Positions 36,625 to 46,588 are shown, counted from the first letter of the stretch. The stretch is DNA of 64,000 bases from Oryzisolibacter sp. LB2S (GCF_040732315.1 NZ_CP160388.1:3252494-3316493), one strand, 5' to 3'. The notes: a model not told the origin generated them from the letters alone. A program made the numbers and translations.

Positions 36625-37746
36625 GTGACGCAGCCGCCGCGGTGGTACATCGGGCTGATGTCGGGCACCTCGCTCGACGGCATCGACGGTGTGCTCGCAA
36701 GTTTTTCAGATGAAAAATGCCGTGTAGCGCTTCATGCATCGGCGCCATTAGCTCCTGAATTAAGAGCAGAACTGCTCGCCCTGAACGCCAGCGGTGCGGA
36801 CGAGCTGCACCGGGCCGCCCTGGCCGGCAACGCACTGGCGCGCGCCTACGCGGCCGTCGTGCAGGAGCTGCTGGAGCGGGCAAACCTCGCGCCAGGCGCC
36901 ATCCACGCCATCGGCGCCCATGGCCAGACGGTGCGCCACCGGCCCCAGGCCTTCGACGGCACAGGCTACACGCTGCAGCTCAACAACCCCGCCCTGCTGG
37001 CCGAGCTCACGGGCATCACCGTGGTGGCCGACCTGCGCAGCCGCGATGTGGCCGCCGGCGGCCAGGGCGCGCCGCTGGTGCCGGCCTTTCACCAGGGTGT
37101 GTTTGGCCAGGGCGGGCGCACGGTGGCCGTGCTCAACCTGGGCGGCATCTCCAACCTCAGCCTTCTGCGCGGCGATGGCGGTGTGCTGGGCTTTGACTGC
37201 GGCCCGGCCAACGCCCTCATGGACCATTGGTGCGAGCGCCACACGGGCCGGCCCTATGACGAGGACGGCGCCTGGGCGCGCGGCGGCCAGAGCCTCCCCG
37301 CGCTGCTCGCGTCCCTGCTGACCGAGCCCTTTCTGGCCCTGCCCCCGCCCAAGAGCACGGGGCGCGACCTGTTCAACCCCGACTGGCTCGCGGCCCATCT
37401 GGCGCGCGCGGCCGGTGGCGCGCGGCCGCAGGACGTACAGGCCACGCTGGCCGAATACACGGCGGCGAGCTGCGCCCGGGAGCTGCTGCGCCACGCGCCC
37501 GACTGCGGCCTGCTCATAGTCTGCGGCGGCGGCGCGCTCAACGGCCATCTGATGGCGCGCCTGCAGGCCCTGCTGCCCGGCGTGCGCGTGGAGGATTCCG
37601 CCCGCCACGGTCTGCCTCCGCTGCAGGTGGAGGCCGCGGCCTTTGCCTGGCTGGCGCGCCAGTGCATGGCGGGCCAACCGGCCAACCTGCCGGCCGTCAC
37701 CGGCGCGCGCGGCGCGCGCATCCTCGGCGCCATCTACCCCGCATGA
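36625..37746 (+). CDS. anmK: Anhydro-N-acetylmuramic acid kinase
   Basis: A 373-residue cytoplasmic kinase that opens and phosphorylates 1,6-anhydro-MurNAc during cell-wall recycling. Motifs: GLMSGTSLDGIDG at the N-terminus, GAHGQTVRH, LNLGGISNLS, GFDCGPANALMD and CGGGALNGHLM. Start is GTG at 36625. Residues about 26-48 are encoded by an unusually AT-rich segment resembling the dispersed repeat family, without net change of length. Ends within the erpA terminator hairpin. Confidence 0.95.
   Translation: MTQPPRWYIGLMSGTSLDGIDGVLASFSDEKCRVALHASAPLAPELRAELLALNASGADELHRAALAGNALARAYAAVVQELLERANLAPGAIHAIGAHGQTVRHRPQAFDGTGYTLQLNNPALLAELTGITVVADLRSRDVAAGGQGAPLVPAFHQGVFGQGGRTVAVLNLGGISNLSLLRGDGGVLGFDCGPANALMDHWCERHTGRPYDEDGAWARGGQSLPALLASLLTEPFLALPPPKSTGRDLFNPDWLAAHLARAAGGARPQDVQATLAEYTAASCARELLRHAPDCGLLIVCGGGALNGHLMARLQALLPGVRVEDSARHGLPPLQVEAAAFAWLARQCMAGQPANLPAVTGARGARILGAIYPA
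36700..36769 (+). repeat. Repeat-like segment inside anmK (possible copy 4)
   Basis: AAAAATGCCGTGTAGCGCTT ... ATTAGCTCCTGAATTAAGAGC resembles the family consensus (AAAATxGCCTxTAGCGCTT and AGCTATxAAAAxAAGAGC). Its AT content is far above the rest of the gene. The protein aligns without an insertion, so this copy is less certain. Confidence 0.4.
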
Positions 37747-37766
37747 AAAAGCCGCCCGGGGGCGGC
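37747..37766 (-). terminator. Rho-independent terminator of erpA
   Basis: On the - strand GCCGCC-N4-GGCGGC (37751-37756 with 37761-37766) is followed by a U-run from the A-tract 37746-37750. It lies 25 bp past the erpA stop and directly behind the anmK stop, so it separates the convergent genes. Confidence 0.8.
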
Positions 37767-37791
37767 TGGTTCAGAAAGAAGCGCGAAAGGC

Positions 37792-38163
37792 TTACTGGTC
37801 CTGCACCGAGAAGCTCGAGCCGCAGCCGCAAGTGGTCTCGGCATTCGGGTTCTTGATGACGAACTGCGCGCCCTGCAGGTCTTCCTTGTAGTCGATCTCG
37901 GCGCCCACGAGGTATTGGTAGCTCATGGCGTCGATGAGCAGGGACACGCCGTTCTTGGTCATGACGGTGTCGTCCTCGTTGGTGATCTCGTCGAACGTGA
38001 AGCCGTACTGGAAGCCCGAGCAGCCGCCGCCCTGCACGAACACGCGCAGCTTGAGGTCGGGATTGCCCTCTTCGGCAATGAGCTCGGCCACCTTGGTGGC
38101 GGCGCTGTCGGTGAAGAGGATGGGATCCGGCATCGCGGTTTCGGCTGTCTGTGCTGCGCTCAT
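37792..38163 (-). CDS. erpA: Iron-sulfur cluster insertion protein ErpA
   Basis: A 123-residue A-type Fe-S carrier. The three conserved cysteines are present: one in [11 protein letters not shown] and two in TTCGCGSSF. ErpA delivers clusters to apo-proteins of central metabolism. The ATG at 38163 has GGAG 8 bases upstream; the frame extends to a TTG at 38175. Encoded downstream of rpsI on the same strand but separated by a terminator. Confidence 0.94.
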   Translation of the reverse strand: MSAAQTAETAMPDPILFTDSAATKVAELIAEEGNPDLKLRVFVQGGGCSGFQYGFTFDEITNEDDTVMTKNGVSLLIDAMSYQYLVGAEIDYKEDLQGAQFVIKNPNAETTCGCGSSFSVQDQ

Positions 38164-38277
38164 GGATTGCTCCAATGTTCAAAACGGTTGGGGATGCTAC
38201 TGCAAACGGCGCGATTGCAGCGCTGACACTGGCTTTGCCGCCAGAGGCCCTGGGGCCATTGCAGCCTCCCAGGAACG

Positions 38278-38305
38278 CACAAAGCCACCCGAGGGTGGCT
38301 TTGTG
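38278..38305 (-). terminator. Terminator of the rplM-rpsI operon
   Basis: A 13-bp perfect stem CACAAAGCCACCC/GGGTGGCTTTGTG with a two-base loop (needing opening to four) lies 27 bp after the rpsI stop. There is no long U-run beyond the stem, but U residues are inside its 3' arm. Confidence 0.75.
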
Positions 38306-38331
38306 CAGCAGGGCAGAACCCGAACAGCGGA

Positions 38332-38724
38332 TTAACGCTTGGAGAACTGCTTGGCGCGGCGTGCGGAGTGCAGACCGACCTTCTTGCGCTCGACCTCGCG
38401 GGCGTCGCGCGTGACGAAGCCGGCGGCGCTCAGCTGGGGCTTGAGCGCTGCGTCATAGTCGATCAGGGCGCGCGTGATGCCGTGGCGGGCGGCGCCGGCC
38501 TGGCCGGACTCGCCACCACCGTGCACGTTGATCTGGATGTCGAAGGTCTCGACGTTACCCGTCAGCACCAGGGGCTGCTTGGCAATCATGATCGAGGTCT
38601 CGCGGCCGAAGTACTGCTGAATGTCCTTGCCATTCACAGTGATCTTGCCGGAACCCTTCTTCAGAAACACGCGGGCGACGCTGGACTTGCGACGGCCGGT
38701 GCCATTGTTCCATTCACCAATCAT
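38332..38724 (-). CDS. rpsI: 30S ribosomal protein S9
   Basis: 130 residues, the standard length. It has [14 protein letters not shown] at the N-terminus and the basic tail [14 protein letters not shown] whose last Arg reaches the P-site tRNA. It follows rplM by 9 bp, the conserved L13-S9 operon. Confidence 0.98.
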   Translation of the reverse strand: MIGEWNNGTGRRKSSVARVFLKKGSGKITVNGKDIQQYFGRETSIMIAKQPLVLTGNVETFDIQINVHGGGESGQAGAARHGITRALIDYDAALKPQLSAAGFVTRDAREVERKKVGLHSARRAKQFSKR

Positions 38725-38733
38725 CTCGGCTCC

Positions 38734-39162
38734 TTAGATTGCCAGGGGCTTGGGCTGCTGGGCGCTGTGCGGATGCTCCGCGCCACCGTAGACCTTCAGC
38801 TTCTTGATCATGGCGTAGCCCAGGGGGCCCTTGGGCAGCATGCCCTTGACGGCCTTCTCCAGCGCGCGGCCGGGGTGCTTGGCCTGCAGGTCGCGGAAGT
38901 TGGTGGCCGTGATGCCGCCCGGATAGCCCGAGTGACGGTAGTACATCTTGTCCAGGTTCTTGGTGCCGGTGACCTTGAGCTTGGAGGCGTTGACGACGAC
39001 GATGAAGTCACCGGTGTCGACGTGAGGCGTGTAAATGGCCTTGTGCTTGCCGCGCAGACGGAGAGCAACTTCGCTGGCTACTCGTCCGAGGACCTTGTCG
39101 GTCGCGTCAATCACAAACCACTCGTGCACGACCTCAGCGGGCTTTGCGCTGAAAGTAGTCAT
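38734..39162 (-). CDS. rplM: 50S ribosomal protein L13
   Basis: 142 residues, standard length, with [35 protein letters not shown] and HSGYPGG. The ATG at 39162 is chosen because the protein family starts here; the open frame upstream to 39549 is the transcribed leader and the next gene's DNA. A TATAAT box at 39284-39289 (- strand) gives a leader of about 115 nt that contains inverted repeats, a possible site for L13 autoregulation as known in E. coli. Confidence 0.97.
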   Translation of the reverse strand: MTTFSAKPAEVVHEWFVIDATDKVLGRVASEVALRLRGKHKAIYTPHVDTGDFIVVVNASKLKVTGTKNLDKMYYRHSGYPGGITATNFRDLQAKHPGRALEKAVKGMLPKGPLGYAMIKKLKVYGGAEHPHSAQQPKPLAI

Positions 39163-39283
39163 GAGTTTCTCTTGAAAGAGGGGTTTGGCGGTCCTTTTCC
39201 ACGGTCGGTGCTCCTCTGAAGGGAGCCTCTTAGGTGGCTTGCATGCTTCGCCGCGGGACCCATGAATCGCTGCGAAGCCCGCC

Positions 39284-39289
39284 ATTATA
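39284..39289 (-). promoter_or_regulatory. -10 box of the rplM-rpsI promoter
   Basis: A perfect TATAAT on the - strand, 122 bp upstream of the rplM start codon. No strong -35 hexamer is visible at 16-18 bp. Confidence 0.6.
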
Positions 39290-39322
39290 CAAAAATGCGT
39301 CGCACTGGCCAGCGGCCCGGCC

Positions 39323-41089
39323 TCATTGGGTATAGAGCTGGCGCCGCAGGGCCTCGGCCTCCCGGGCCTGCTGGTGGCTGCGCAGGTCCACGCAGACGGG
39401 ATGGGCGGCCATCTCCGCCCTCTGGCATTCGCGCTGCAGGCAGATGGGACGCGCAAAGAAACCGGCCGAGGCGCACGGCTCCTGCGGCGCCGAGGGCTGC
39501 CCCGGCATCGCGGGACGCTGCGGCGCGGCCGCTGCGACGGCCGCGGCATCGCGTATGGCGCGCACCGTCGCCGAGTCGGGCAGTTGCGCCGCCGGATCGA
39601 CCGCGCGGTACGCGGGCTGGGGCCGGGCCACCGGGGCGTCGGACGCGGGCAGGATGATGGGGGCGCCCTTCGCTGCGACCGGGGCCGGCCAGTCCACCGC
39701 CCGCGCCGGGCCCTCGTGCGGCGCCAGGGGCTGAGCCGTCAACATGGGCGGGTCGGCCACCTCGGTGATGATCTCGCTCTCGGGCGTCTGATACGGCTGC
39801 GACTCGTCCGCCCCCCACCAGAGGCTGCCCGCGGTGATGACCACGGCGGCCGCGGACGCCGCGGCGGCGCCCATCACGAGCCCGGGCGAGCGCGTGGCAA
39901 TGCGCTGCGGCACCTGCACGGATGGCACGTGCGGCAGGGGGGGCATCGCCAGGATGGCGGACACCCGCCGCGAGACGACCGTGCGCAGGGCATGCGCCGA
40001 CGCATGGATGGACGCCTGGGCCGACACCGGGGGCGCGGCCATGTCCTGCGCGCCCGCGCCCTGCGGCGCGGCCGCGCCGTCACCCAGGGCGGCGCGAAAG
40101 TCGAACTCGTCATGCCCCTGGGGCGCGGTCACCATGTCCATGGCCTGCATCAACGCGGCGACGGACTGCGGCCTGTCCCGGGGATCGAGCGCGAGGCATT
40201 GCGCCATGGCGGCGACGAAGGGCGGCGAATATTCCAGCCCGAAGCGTTTGTGCACGCTGCGCGCCAAGCGCGCAAACGACGGCATGCGGTCGTGCTCGGC
40301 ACGCGCCGTGGCCGGCTGCGGCGTGACGCCGCTCAGGCAGCCATGCACCACGGCGCCCAGGGCATACAGGTCGGTCCAGGGCCCCTGCTCGAGCGCGCCG
40401 GCCGCGCCGTACTGCTCCAGCGGCGCATAGTTGACCTTGAGCACGGCGGCATGTCTGTCGCTGCCCGCGCCCACGGTGTGACGCGCGGCCCCGAGGTCGA
40501 GCAGCACCGGCGGGCCATGGTCCTGCAGAAAGATGTTGTCCGGCGAGAGGTCGCGGTGCAGTGCCTGCCCCTCGTGCAGCACGCGCAGCGCGCCCATGAG
40601 GGACCACAGCAGCTGACGCAGCCAGTCCTCGGACGGCGGCGTGCGCATGCGGGCGCGCGCCTGCTTGAGCGTCATGCCGCGGTACAGGGGCATGACCATG
40701 TAGGCCGTGTGATTGGCCTCCCAGAAGCGGAACACCTTGACCAGGCTGGGATGGTCGAAGCGCGCGAGCAGGCGCGCCTCGTCCACGAACGATGCCAGGC
40801 CCGCCTGGTACGACTGCGCGTCGGACGAGGAGCGCACCCACAGCGACTGCCCATCGGCACGCCCGGCGAGCCTGGCCGGCATGTACTCCTTGATGGCCAC
40901 GCTGCGCTGCAGGCTGTGGTCGAAGGCCTGATACACCATGCCGAAGCCGCCCACACCCAGCAGCGCCTGGATCTCGAACTCCTTGAGCCGCGTGCCGGGC
41001 GGCAGGGCCTCGGCATGACGCACGGCATCGGCCGGCGCCATCTGGCCCGCGGTGGTCGAGAGGGGGGAATCGGAGGGTTGCGTGGACAA
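39323..41089 (-). CDS. Membrane Ser/Thr protein kinase
   Basis: A 588-residue Hanks-type kinase. Kinase domain about 38-315: glycine loop [11 protein letters not shown] (44-53), Lys67 in VAIKEY, Glu104, catalytic HRDLSPDN (178-185) and a DLG in place of DFG (198-200). A proline/alanine-rich stretch precedes a single transmembrane helix (about 403-425). The outside region ends with a four-cysteine module ([17 protein letters not shown]). The chosen start is TTG at 41089 directly after an in-frame stop; ATG at 41041 is an alternative. Ser in place of Lys in the catalytic loop is shared with a subgroup of proteobacterial kinases, so activity is likely but unproven. The target is unknown. Confidence 0.88.
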   Translation of the reverse strand: MSTQPSDSPLSTTAGQMAPADAVRHAEALPPGTRLKEFEIQALLGVGGFGMVYQAFDHSLQRSVAIKEYMPARLAGRADGQSLWVRSSSDAQSYQAGLASFVDEARLLARFDHPSLVKVFRFWEANHTAYMVMPLYRGMTLKQARARMRTPPSEDWLRQLLWSLMGALRVLHEGQALHRDLSPDNIFLQDHGPPVLLDLGAARHTVGAGSDRHAAVLKVNYAPLEQYGAAGALEQGPWTDLYALGAVVHGCLSGVTPQPATARAEHDRMPSFARLARSVHKRFGLEYSPPFVAAMAQCLALDPRDRPQSVAALMQAMDMVTAPQGHDEFDFRAALGDGAAAPQGAGAQDMAAPPVSAQASIHASAHALRTVVSRRVSAILAMPPLPHVPSVQVPQRIATRSPGLVMGAAAASAAAVVITAGSLWWGADESQPYQTPESEIITEVADPPMLTAQPLAPHEGPARAVDWPAPVAAKGAPIILPASDAPVARPQPAYRAVDPAAQLPDSATVRAIRDAAAVAAAAPQRPAMPGQPSAPQEPCASAGFFARPICLQRECQRAEMAAHPVCVDLRSHQQAREAEALRRQLYTQ

Positions 41090-41269
41090 GGTCGGAGGGC
41101 TGCGGCGGCGTCACGTGCGCGCCCGCAGGCTTATGCGCCGGCAGGCCGGCCAGAGGCGCCATGATGGCCCAGGGCCGCGCCGGGCCTCGCAACAAAGCGC
41201 ATCCTGTGGGGCAAAAACATCAACCGCGCCGCGGCACGGCCCGCGTGCCTGTCGCTACCATTGGCCCCC

Positions 41270-42166
41270 ATGTTCAGTTATCGCCACGCCTTCCATGCAG
41301 GCAACCATGCCGATGTGCTCAAGCACTCGGTATTGATTGCCACTTTGCAACACCTACTACAGAAAGACGCGGCCTTAACCGTATTGGATACACATGCGGG
41401 CGCGGGCCTGTACCGCCTGGACGGCGACTATGCGGCCACCAGCGGCGAGGCCGCCGACGGCATTCAGCGCCTGGTCTCACCGGCCGCGCCGACCACGCTG
41501 GCACCGGCGCTGCAGGACTATGTGGACATGGTGCGCGCCTTCAACCAGGGGCCGACCACGCGCGTCTACCCCGGCTCGCCCTTCATCGCCCAGCGCCTGC
41601 TGCGCGCGCAGGACCGGCTCAAGCTGTTCGAGCTGCACCCCACGGATGCGCGCGCGCTGGCGGGCAACATCGCCCAGCTTGAGGCAGGCCGCCAGGTGGC
41701 GGTGCTCACCGAGGACGGGTTCGAGGGCATCAGAAAGTTTTTGCCTCCACCGGCCCGCAGGGCGCTTGTACTGTGCGACCCAAGCTATGAAATCAAGAGC
41801 GACTATGGCCGCGTGCAGGACATGCTGCAGGACGGCCTGAAGCGCTTTGCCACGGGCGTGTGCGCCGTCTGGTACCCCCTCATCGCGCGCCCCGAGGCGC
41901 ATGACCTGCCACGCCGGCTCAAGACCCTGGCGCAGAAGGCCGGCAAGCCCTGGCTGCATGCCACGCTCACCGTCAAGGGCGGCAAGGCCGCGCCGGCGGC
42001 CGGTGCCGACCGGCAGCGCCGCCCCGGGCTGCCCGCCAGCGGCATGTTCCTCGTCAACCCGCCCTACACGCTCGAGCCCGCGCTGCGCGAGGCGCTGCCG
42101 CAGATGGCCGAGCTGCTCGCGCAGGACCGGCATGCGGCCTGGAGCCTGGAGGGCGGCGGGTCATAA
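41270..42166 (+). CDS. rlmJ: 23S rRNA (adenine2030-N6)-methyltransferase
   Basis: A 298-residue SAM methyltransferase with YRHAFHAGNHADVLKH at the N-terminus, LDTHAGAGLY as SAM site and the catalytic LCDPSYEIKSDY (family DPPY/DPSY motif). It methylates A2030 of 23S rRNA. The ATG at 41270 is used; the frame opens upstream at a TTG. Codons for the first 45 residues and for residues about 157-177 are less GC-rich than the rest; the latter stretch resembles the dispersed repeat. Confidence 0.94.
   Translation: MFSYRHAFHAGNHADVLKHSVLIATLQHLLQKDAALTVLDTHAGAGLYRLDGDYAATSGEAADGIQRLVSPAAPTTLAPALQDYVDMVRAFNQGPTTRVYPGSPFIAQRLLRAQDRLKLFELHPTDARALAGNIAQLEAGRQVAVLTEDGFEGIRKFLPPPARRALVLCDPSYEIKSDYGRVQDMLQDGLKRFATGVCAVWYPLIARPEAHDLPRRLKTLAQKAGKPWLHATLTVKGGKAAPAAGADRQRRPGLPASGMFLVNPPYTLEPALREALPQMAELLAQDRHAAWSLEGGGS
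41738..41800 (+). repeat. Repeat-like segment inside rlmJ (possible copy 5)
   Basis: Both ends (TTTTTGCCTCCA and CAAGCTATGAAATCAAGAGC) match the family, but the encoded residues include the conserved catalytic DPSYEIK, so it cannot be a simple insertion. It may be chance or sequence conversion. Confidence 0.3.
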
Positions 42167-42196
42167 GGCCCACGCCCGCCTCAATTCAGCGCCGGG

Positions 42197-42967
42197 TCAG
42201 CGACGTTTGCGCGTGGCCCGGCGCTTGGCCGCCGCCTTGGGCGCCGGCCTGCCGCCCTGCCCGGCCGCGGGCTCCTGCAGCGCACGCGCAGCGGCGCCCG
42301 CGTCCAGGCCCAGGCCCGAGCCTTCCGCCGGCTGCGCGAGCGACTCGGGGCAGCTGTCGTCATCGCTGCCAAGCCGCCACAGCTCGACCGACTTGACGCC
42401 CAGGCCGACCATGCCCAGCTCTTCGGCGGCGGCGCGACTCAGGTCGATGATGCGCCCGGGCGTGAACGGCCCGCGGTCGTTGACGCGCACCATGACCGTG
42501 CGGCCATTGACCAGGCTGCGCACGCACAGCCGCGCGCCAAAGGGCAGGCTGCGGTGCGCAGCCGTGAATTCCTCGCGGTCGTAGCGCTCGCCATTGGCCG
42601 TGCGCCGGCCATGCAGGCTGTCGGCATACCAGGAGGCCACGCCGCTGGCGAGCAGCACGGGCTCGTCGGGCTGGGGCGCGCGCAGCGCCGGCGGGCCCGA
42701 GCGCTCGCCCGGGCTGCGCCCTGGCAGCAGGCGCAGGGCGGGCTCGGCATGGTGCTGCGGCACCAGCTGCACCGGGGCCGTGGGAGCAGCGCCCGCGGGC
42801 CCATCCGGGGCGACCGGCACTACCGGTGCTGCCGGCACTGCCTGCGCTGACGGCGCGGCCTCGGGCCCGTCCGGCCCCGCGGGTGCGGCGCACCCCGCCA
42901 GCCACAGTGCCAACGCGGCCGCGCCGCATGCCGCGGCCAGCCTGGGGAGACGCCTCGCGCCGCTCAC
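42197..42967 (-). CDS. rlpA: RlpA-like septal ring lytic transglycosylase lipoprotein
   Basis: A 256-residue exported lipoprotein: hydrophobic signal with lipobox LAGCAA, a long Pro/Ala linker (about 30-100), then the double-psi beta-barrel domain ASWYADSLHGRRTANGERYD ... RVNDRGPFTPGRIIDLS containing the catalytic Asp region. No SPOR domain follows; instead a basic Ala/Lys/Arg tail (AAAKRRATRKRR). RlpA cleaves naked glycan strands in P. aeruginosa. Start is GTG at 42967 overlapping the metF stop; the tandem GTG at 42970 is equally possible. Confidence 0.86.
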   Translation of the reverse strand: MSGARRLPRLAAACGAAALALWLAGCAAPAGPDGPEAAPSAQAVPAAPVVPVAPDGPAGAAPTAPVQLVPQHHAEPALRLLPGRSPGERSGPPALRAPQPDEPVLLASGVASWYADSLHGRRTANGERYDREEFTAAHRSLPFGARLCVRSLVNGRTVMVRVNDRGPFTPGRIIDLSRAAAEELGMVGLGVKSVELWRLGSDDDSCPESLAQPAEGSGLGLDAGAAARALQEPAAGQGGRPAPKAAAKRRATRKRR

Positions 42968-43791
42968 CACCCCAGATGCCGGCACAGCGCCAGCGTGGCC
43001 GTGCTCTGGTTCATGGTGTAGAAGTGCAGGCCCGGCGCGCCGGCCGCGACAAGCTGCTCGCACAGGCGTCCGACCATCTCCAGGCCGAAGGCGCGGATGC
43101 TCGCCACATCGTCGCCATAGCCCGCCAGGCGCAGGCGCACCCAGCGCGGGATCTCGGCGCCGCAGGCGTCGGAAAAGCGCATGAGCTGCGTGGAGCCGGT
43201 GATCGGCATGATGCCGGGCACGATGGGCAGGTCCACGCCCAGGCGGCGCGCCTCGTCGACGAAGCGGCAGTAGGCGTCGGCATTGAAGAAATACTGCGTG
43301 ATGGCCGAATCGGCCCCGGCGCGCACCTTGGTGGCAAAGGCCTGCAGGTCGGCCTCGGGCGAGCGCGCCTGGGGGTGCATCTCGGGGTAGGCAGCGACCT
43401 CGATGTGAAAGTCGCGCCCGGTCTCGGCGCGGATGAAGGCCACGAGGTCGCTCGCGTAGTGAAACTCGCCGCCCAGGCCGTAGCCGCTGGGCAGGTCACC
43501 GCGCAGCGCCACCAGGCGCCTGACGCCCATGGCCTTCAATTCGGCGAGCTGCGCACGCACGCTGGCCTTGGTCGCGCCTATGCAGGAGAAATGCGATGCC
43601 GCCTGCTGGCCCTCGGCAATGATGTCGCGCACCGTGGCAAAGGTGCCCTCCTGCGTGGAGCCGCCCGCGCCGTAGGTGACCGAGCAGAACTGCGGCTTCT
43701 GCGCGTAGAGCTGCTCGCGCACGACGCGCAGCTTCTCGGCGCCCTCGGGCGTCTTGGGCGGGAAGAACTCGAAACTGATAGGCAGGCTCAT
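42964..43791 (-). CDS. metF: 5,10-methylenetetrahydrofolate reductase
   Basis: A 275-residue flavoprotein that makes 5-methyl-THF for methionine synthesis. Motifs: SFEFFPPKTPEG, FCSVTYGAGGSTQEGT, ALRGDLP and FFFNAD in the form YFFNADAY. The ATG overlaps the tlyA stop as ATGA. With ahcY close by (activated-methyl cycle) a functional link is plausible, although the gene is in a tlyA-metF-rlpA transcription unit. Confidence 0.96.
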   Translation of the reverse strand: MSLPISFEFFPPKTPEGAEKLRVVREQLYAQKPQFCSVTYGAGGSTQEGTFATVRDIIAEGQQAASHFSCIGATKASVRAQLAELKAMGVRRLVALRGDLPSGYGLGGEFHYASDLVAFIRAETGRDFHIEVAAYPEMHPQARSPEADLQAFATKVRAGADSAITQYFFNADAYCRFVDEARRLGVDLPIVPGIMPITGSTQLMRFSDACGAEIPRWVRLRLAGYGDDVASIRAFGLEMVGRLCEQLVAAGAPGLHFYTMNQSTATLALCRHLGW

Positions 43792-44789
43792 GCGGCCCTC
43801 CTTGCGTGTATGAAAAATTCGCGGTTGCCGTCGCCGCCGGGGATAGCGCTGTCGTACCAGCCCGCCACCTGAAGGCCGGCAGCGGCGCAGGCCTGGCGGA
43901 TGCGCTCCTCGACCTGCGGGTAGAGGCTCGCGTCGCGCACGATGCCGCCCTTGCCCACCTGGCCGGGCTGCAGCTCGAACTGCGGCTTGACCAGCATGAG
44001 CAGGTCGCCGCCCGGGGCCAGGAGCGGCGCGAGCGCGGGCAGCACCAGCGTCAGCGAGATGAAGGACAGGTCACCGGTGATGAAGGGGAAAACGGGCGTC
44101 AGGTCGTCGCCCTCGCGCCCGGCCAGGCGCCGGCGCTCGGTGGCGATGTCGCCCGCTGCACGGGCCTGGGCCTTGGCAGCGCGCTCGGCCTTGAAGGCCT
44201 CGATCTCGTGCTCCTTGGCGTCATCGCTGTCGTCGTAGTCGTCGTCCACCATGCCGCCGTTGCGCATCCAGGCGTAGGGCGCCTTGGGCTGGGTCTCGTT
44301 GTCCTCGACCTCGGTCTCTATGCGCTCGCTGATCGCCTCCTCGCAGGCCTCGACCAGCGCGTCGGGCGTGAGGTGGCGCGCGTTCACGCCCTCGCAGCCG
44401 ATCACGCGCGGGTCTGCGCGCAGGAGCTCATGCAGCTGGCCCTGGCCCACGTCCACGCCAATCACCTGGGCCGCGCCGGCCTGCAGCAGGCAGTCGGTAA
44501 AACCGCCCGTGCTCTGGCCCACGTCCAGGCAGCGCAGGCCGGCGACCGAAAGGCCCGTGGCGGAGAGCGCGCCCTCGAGCTTGAGGCCGCCGCGCGAGAG
44601 GTATTTGGCCTCTGCCGCGTCGAGCAGCTGCAACTCGGCACCCACGGGAATGTCGTCGCCGTTCTTGGCCACCTTGTTCCAGGGCAGGGTGCTGGCCAGG
44701 CGCCATTGCACACCGGCGGCGATCAGGCGCTGGGCCTGGGAGCGGGTGGCTGCGTGGCCGCCCTCGACGAGAAATACATCGGCGCGCAT
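43788..44789 (-). CDS. tlyA: TlyA-family rRNA 2'-O-methyltransferase with acidic insert
   Basis: A 333-residue protein: N-terminal S4 domain (MRADVFLVEGGHAATRSQAQ), then an FtsJ-like methyltransferase with LDVGQSTGGFTDCLLQ as SAM site, the VDVGQGQLHE segment, DLSFISLTLVLPAL and VKPQFEL. TlyA enzymes methylate cytidines of 16S and 23S rRNA. Between NARHLTPDAL and ITGDLSFISL about 80 residues are inserted, including a run of acidic residues (MVDDDYDDSDDAKEHE) and a basic helix; typical members have only about ten residues here. The ATG at 44789 is used. Confidence 0.9.
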   Translation of the reverse strand: MRADVFLVEGGHAATRSQAQRLIAAGVQWRLASTLPWNKVAKNGDDIPVGAELQLLDAAEAKYLSRGGLKLEGALSATGLSVAGLRCLDVGQSTGGFTDCLLQAGAAQVIGVDVGQGQLHELLRADPRVIGCEGVNARHLTPDALVEACEEAISERIETEVEDNETQPKAPYAWMRNGGMVDDDYDDSDDAKEHEIEAFKAERAAKAQARAAGDIATERRRLAGREGDDLTPVFPFITGDLSFISLTLVLPALAPLLAPGGDLLMLVKPQFELQPGQVGKGGIVRDASLYPQVEERIRQACAAAGLQVAGWYDSAIPGGDGNREFFIHARRAA

Positions 44790-44807
44790 GGCGCGGGTCC
44801 TTTATGT

Positions 44808-44862
44808 ATCAAATCGGGCTGCAGCGCTTTTCTGACAAGCGCTGGCAGCTATCAAAATACTC
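44808..44862 (+). repeat. Dispersed palindromic repeat, copy 6
   Basis: Clear family member: ATCAAATCGGGCTGCAGCGC TTTTCTGACAAGCGCTGGCAGCTATCAAAATAC in two parts. The inner arms AGCGCTT and AAGCGCT form a hairpin. It lies 19 bp upstream of the tlyA start. Confidence 0.8.
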
Positions 44863-44924
44863 TATCCACAGGGCGCAGCAAGCCAGCGGACGCCGTGGAG
44901 CGGGCTTCGCCCGGCCACTGGCGG

Positions 44925-44960
44925 CGTCCCCCCTCCCAGGGGAGAGGGGGGAAGGCGCGC
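44925..44960. repeat. GC-rich palindrome between ahcY and tlyA
   Basis: CCCCCCTCCCAGGGGAGAGG with GGGG following is an inverted repeat similar to those at 30703-30830 and 58533-58685. It is 18 bp past the ahcY stop and may help end transcription. Confidence 0.5.
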
Positions 44961-44977
44961 AGCGTCACAGAGGGGTG

Positions 44978-46405
<1,428 letters not shown>

Positions 46406-46456
46406 GGCGTATTCCTTCATGGTCTATGGCAAACCACGCGCCGGTGCAGGAGGGAG

Positions 46457-46495
46457 AAAAAACCGCTCACCGCACAGGACTGGCGTGGGTGAGCG
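46457..46495 (-). terminator. Terminator hairpin of the SAH riboswitch expression platform
   Basis: CGCTCACC (46488-46495) can pair with GGTGAGCG (46464-46471), followed by UUUUUU (46457-46462). The 5' arm is also the 3' strand of the aptamer closing helix, so ligand binding and termination exclude each other; SAH should allow read-through. Confidence 0.75.
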
Positions 46496-46572
46496 TCGTT
46501 GCAAGAATGGGTTCCGAGCCTCACGCCCCGCTGCCATCGGTGGATGCTGGGGGCGCTGCAACGCTCCTCGGA
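46485..46572 (-). promoter_or_regulatory. S-adenosylhomocysteine riboswitch aptamer
   Basis: On the - strand the leader reads CCGAGGAGCGTTGCAGC, a variable hairpin, GTGAGGCTCGG and then TTGCAACGACGCTCACCCAC, which are the conserved elements of the SAH riboswitch class (RF01057 type) in their known order. It lies 80 bp upstream of ahcY, the classic target. SAH accumulation is expected to turn ahcY on. Confidence 0.93.
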
Positions 46573-46582
46573 AAGGTGGACG

Positions 46583-46588
46583 ATTATA
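46583..46588 (-). promoter_or_regulatory. -10 box of the ahcY promoter
   Basis: TATAAT on the - strand, 11 bp before the riboswitch aptamer. A matching -35 is not obvious. Confidence 0.55.

Noticed and set aside
39163..39549. N-terminal extension of L13 to 271 residues
   Set aside because: L13 proteins are about 142 residues, the extension crosses the TATAAT promoter, and it overlaps the end of the kinase gene.
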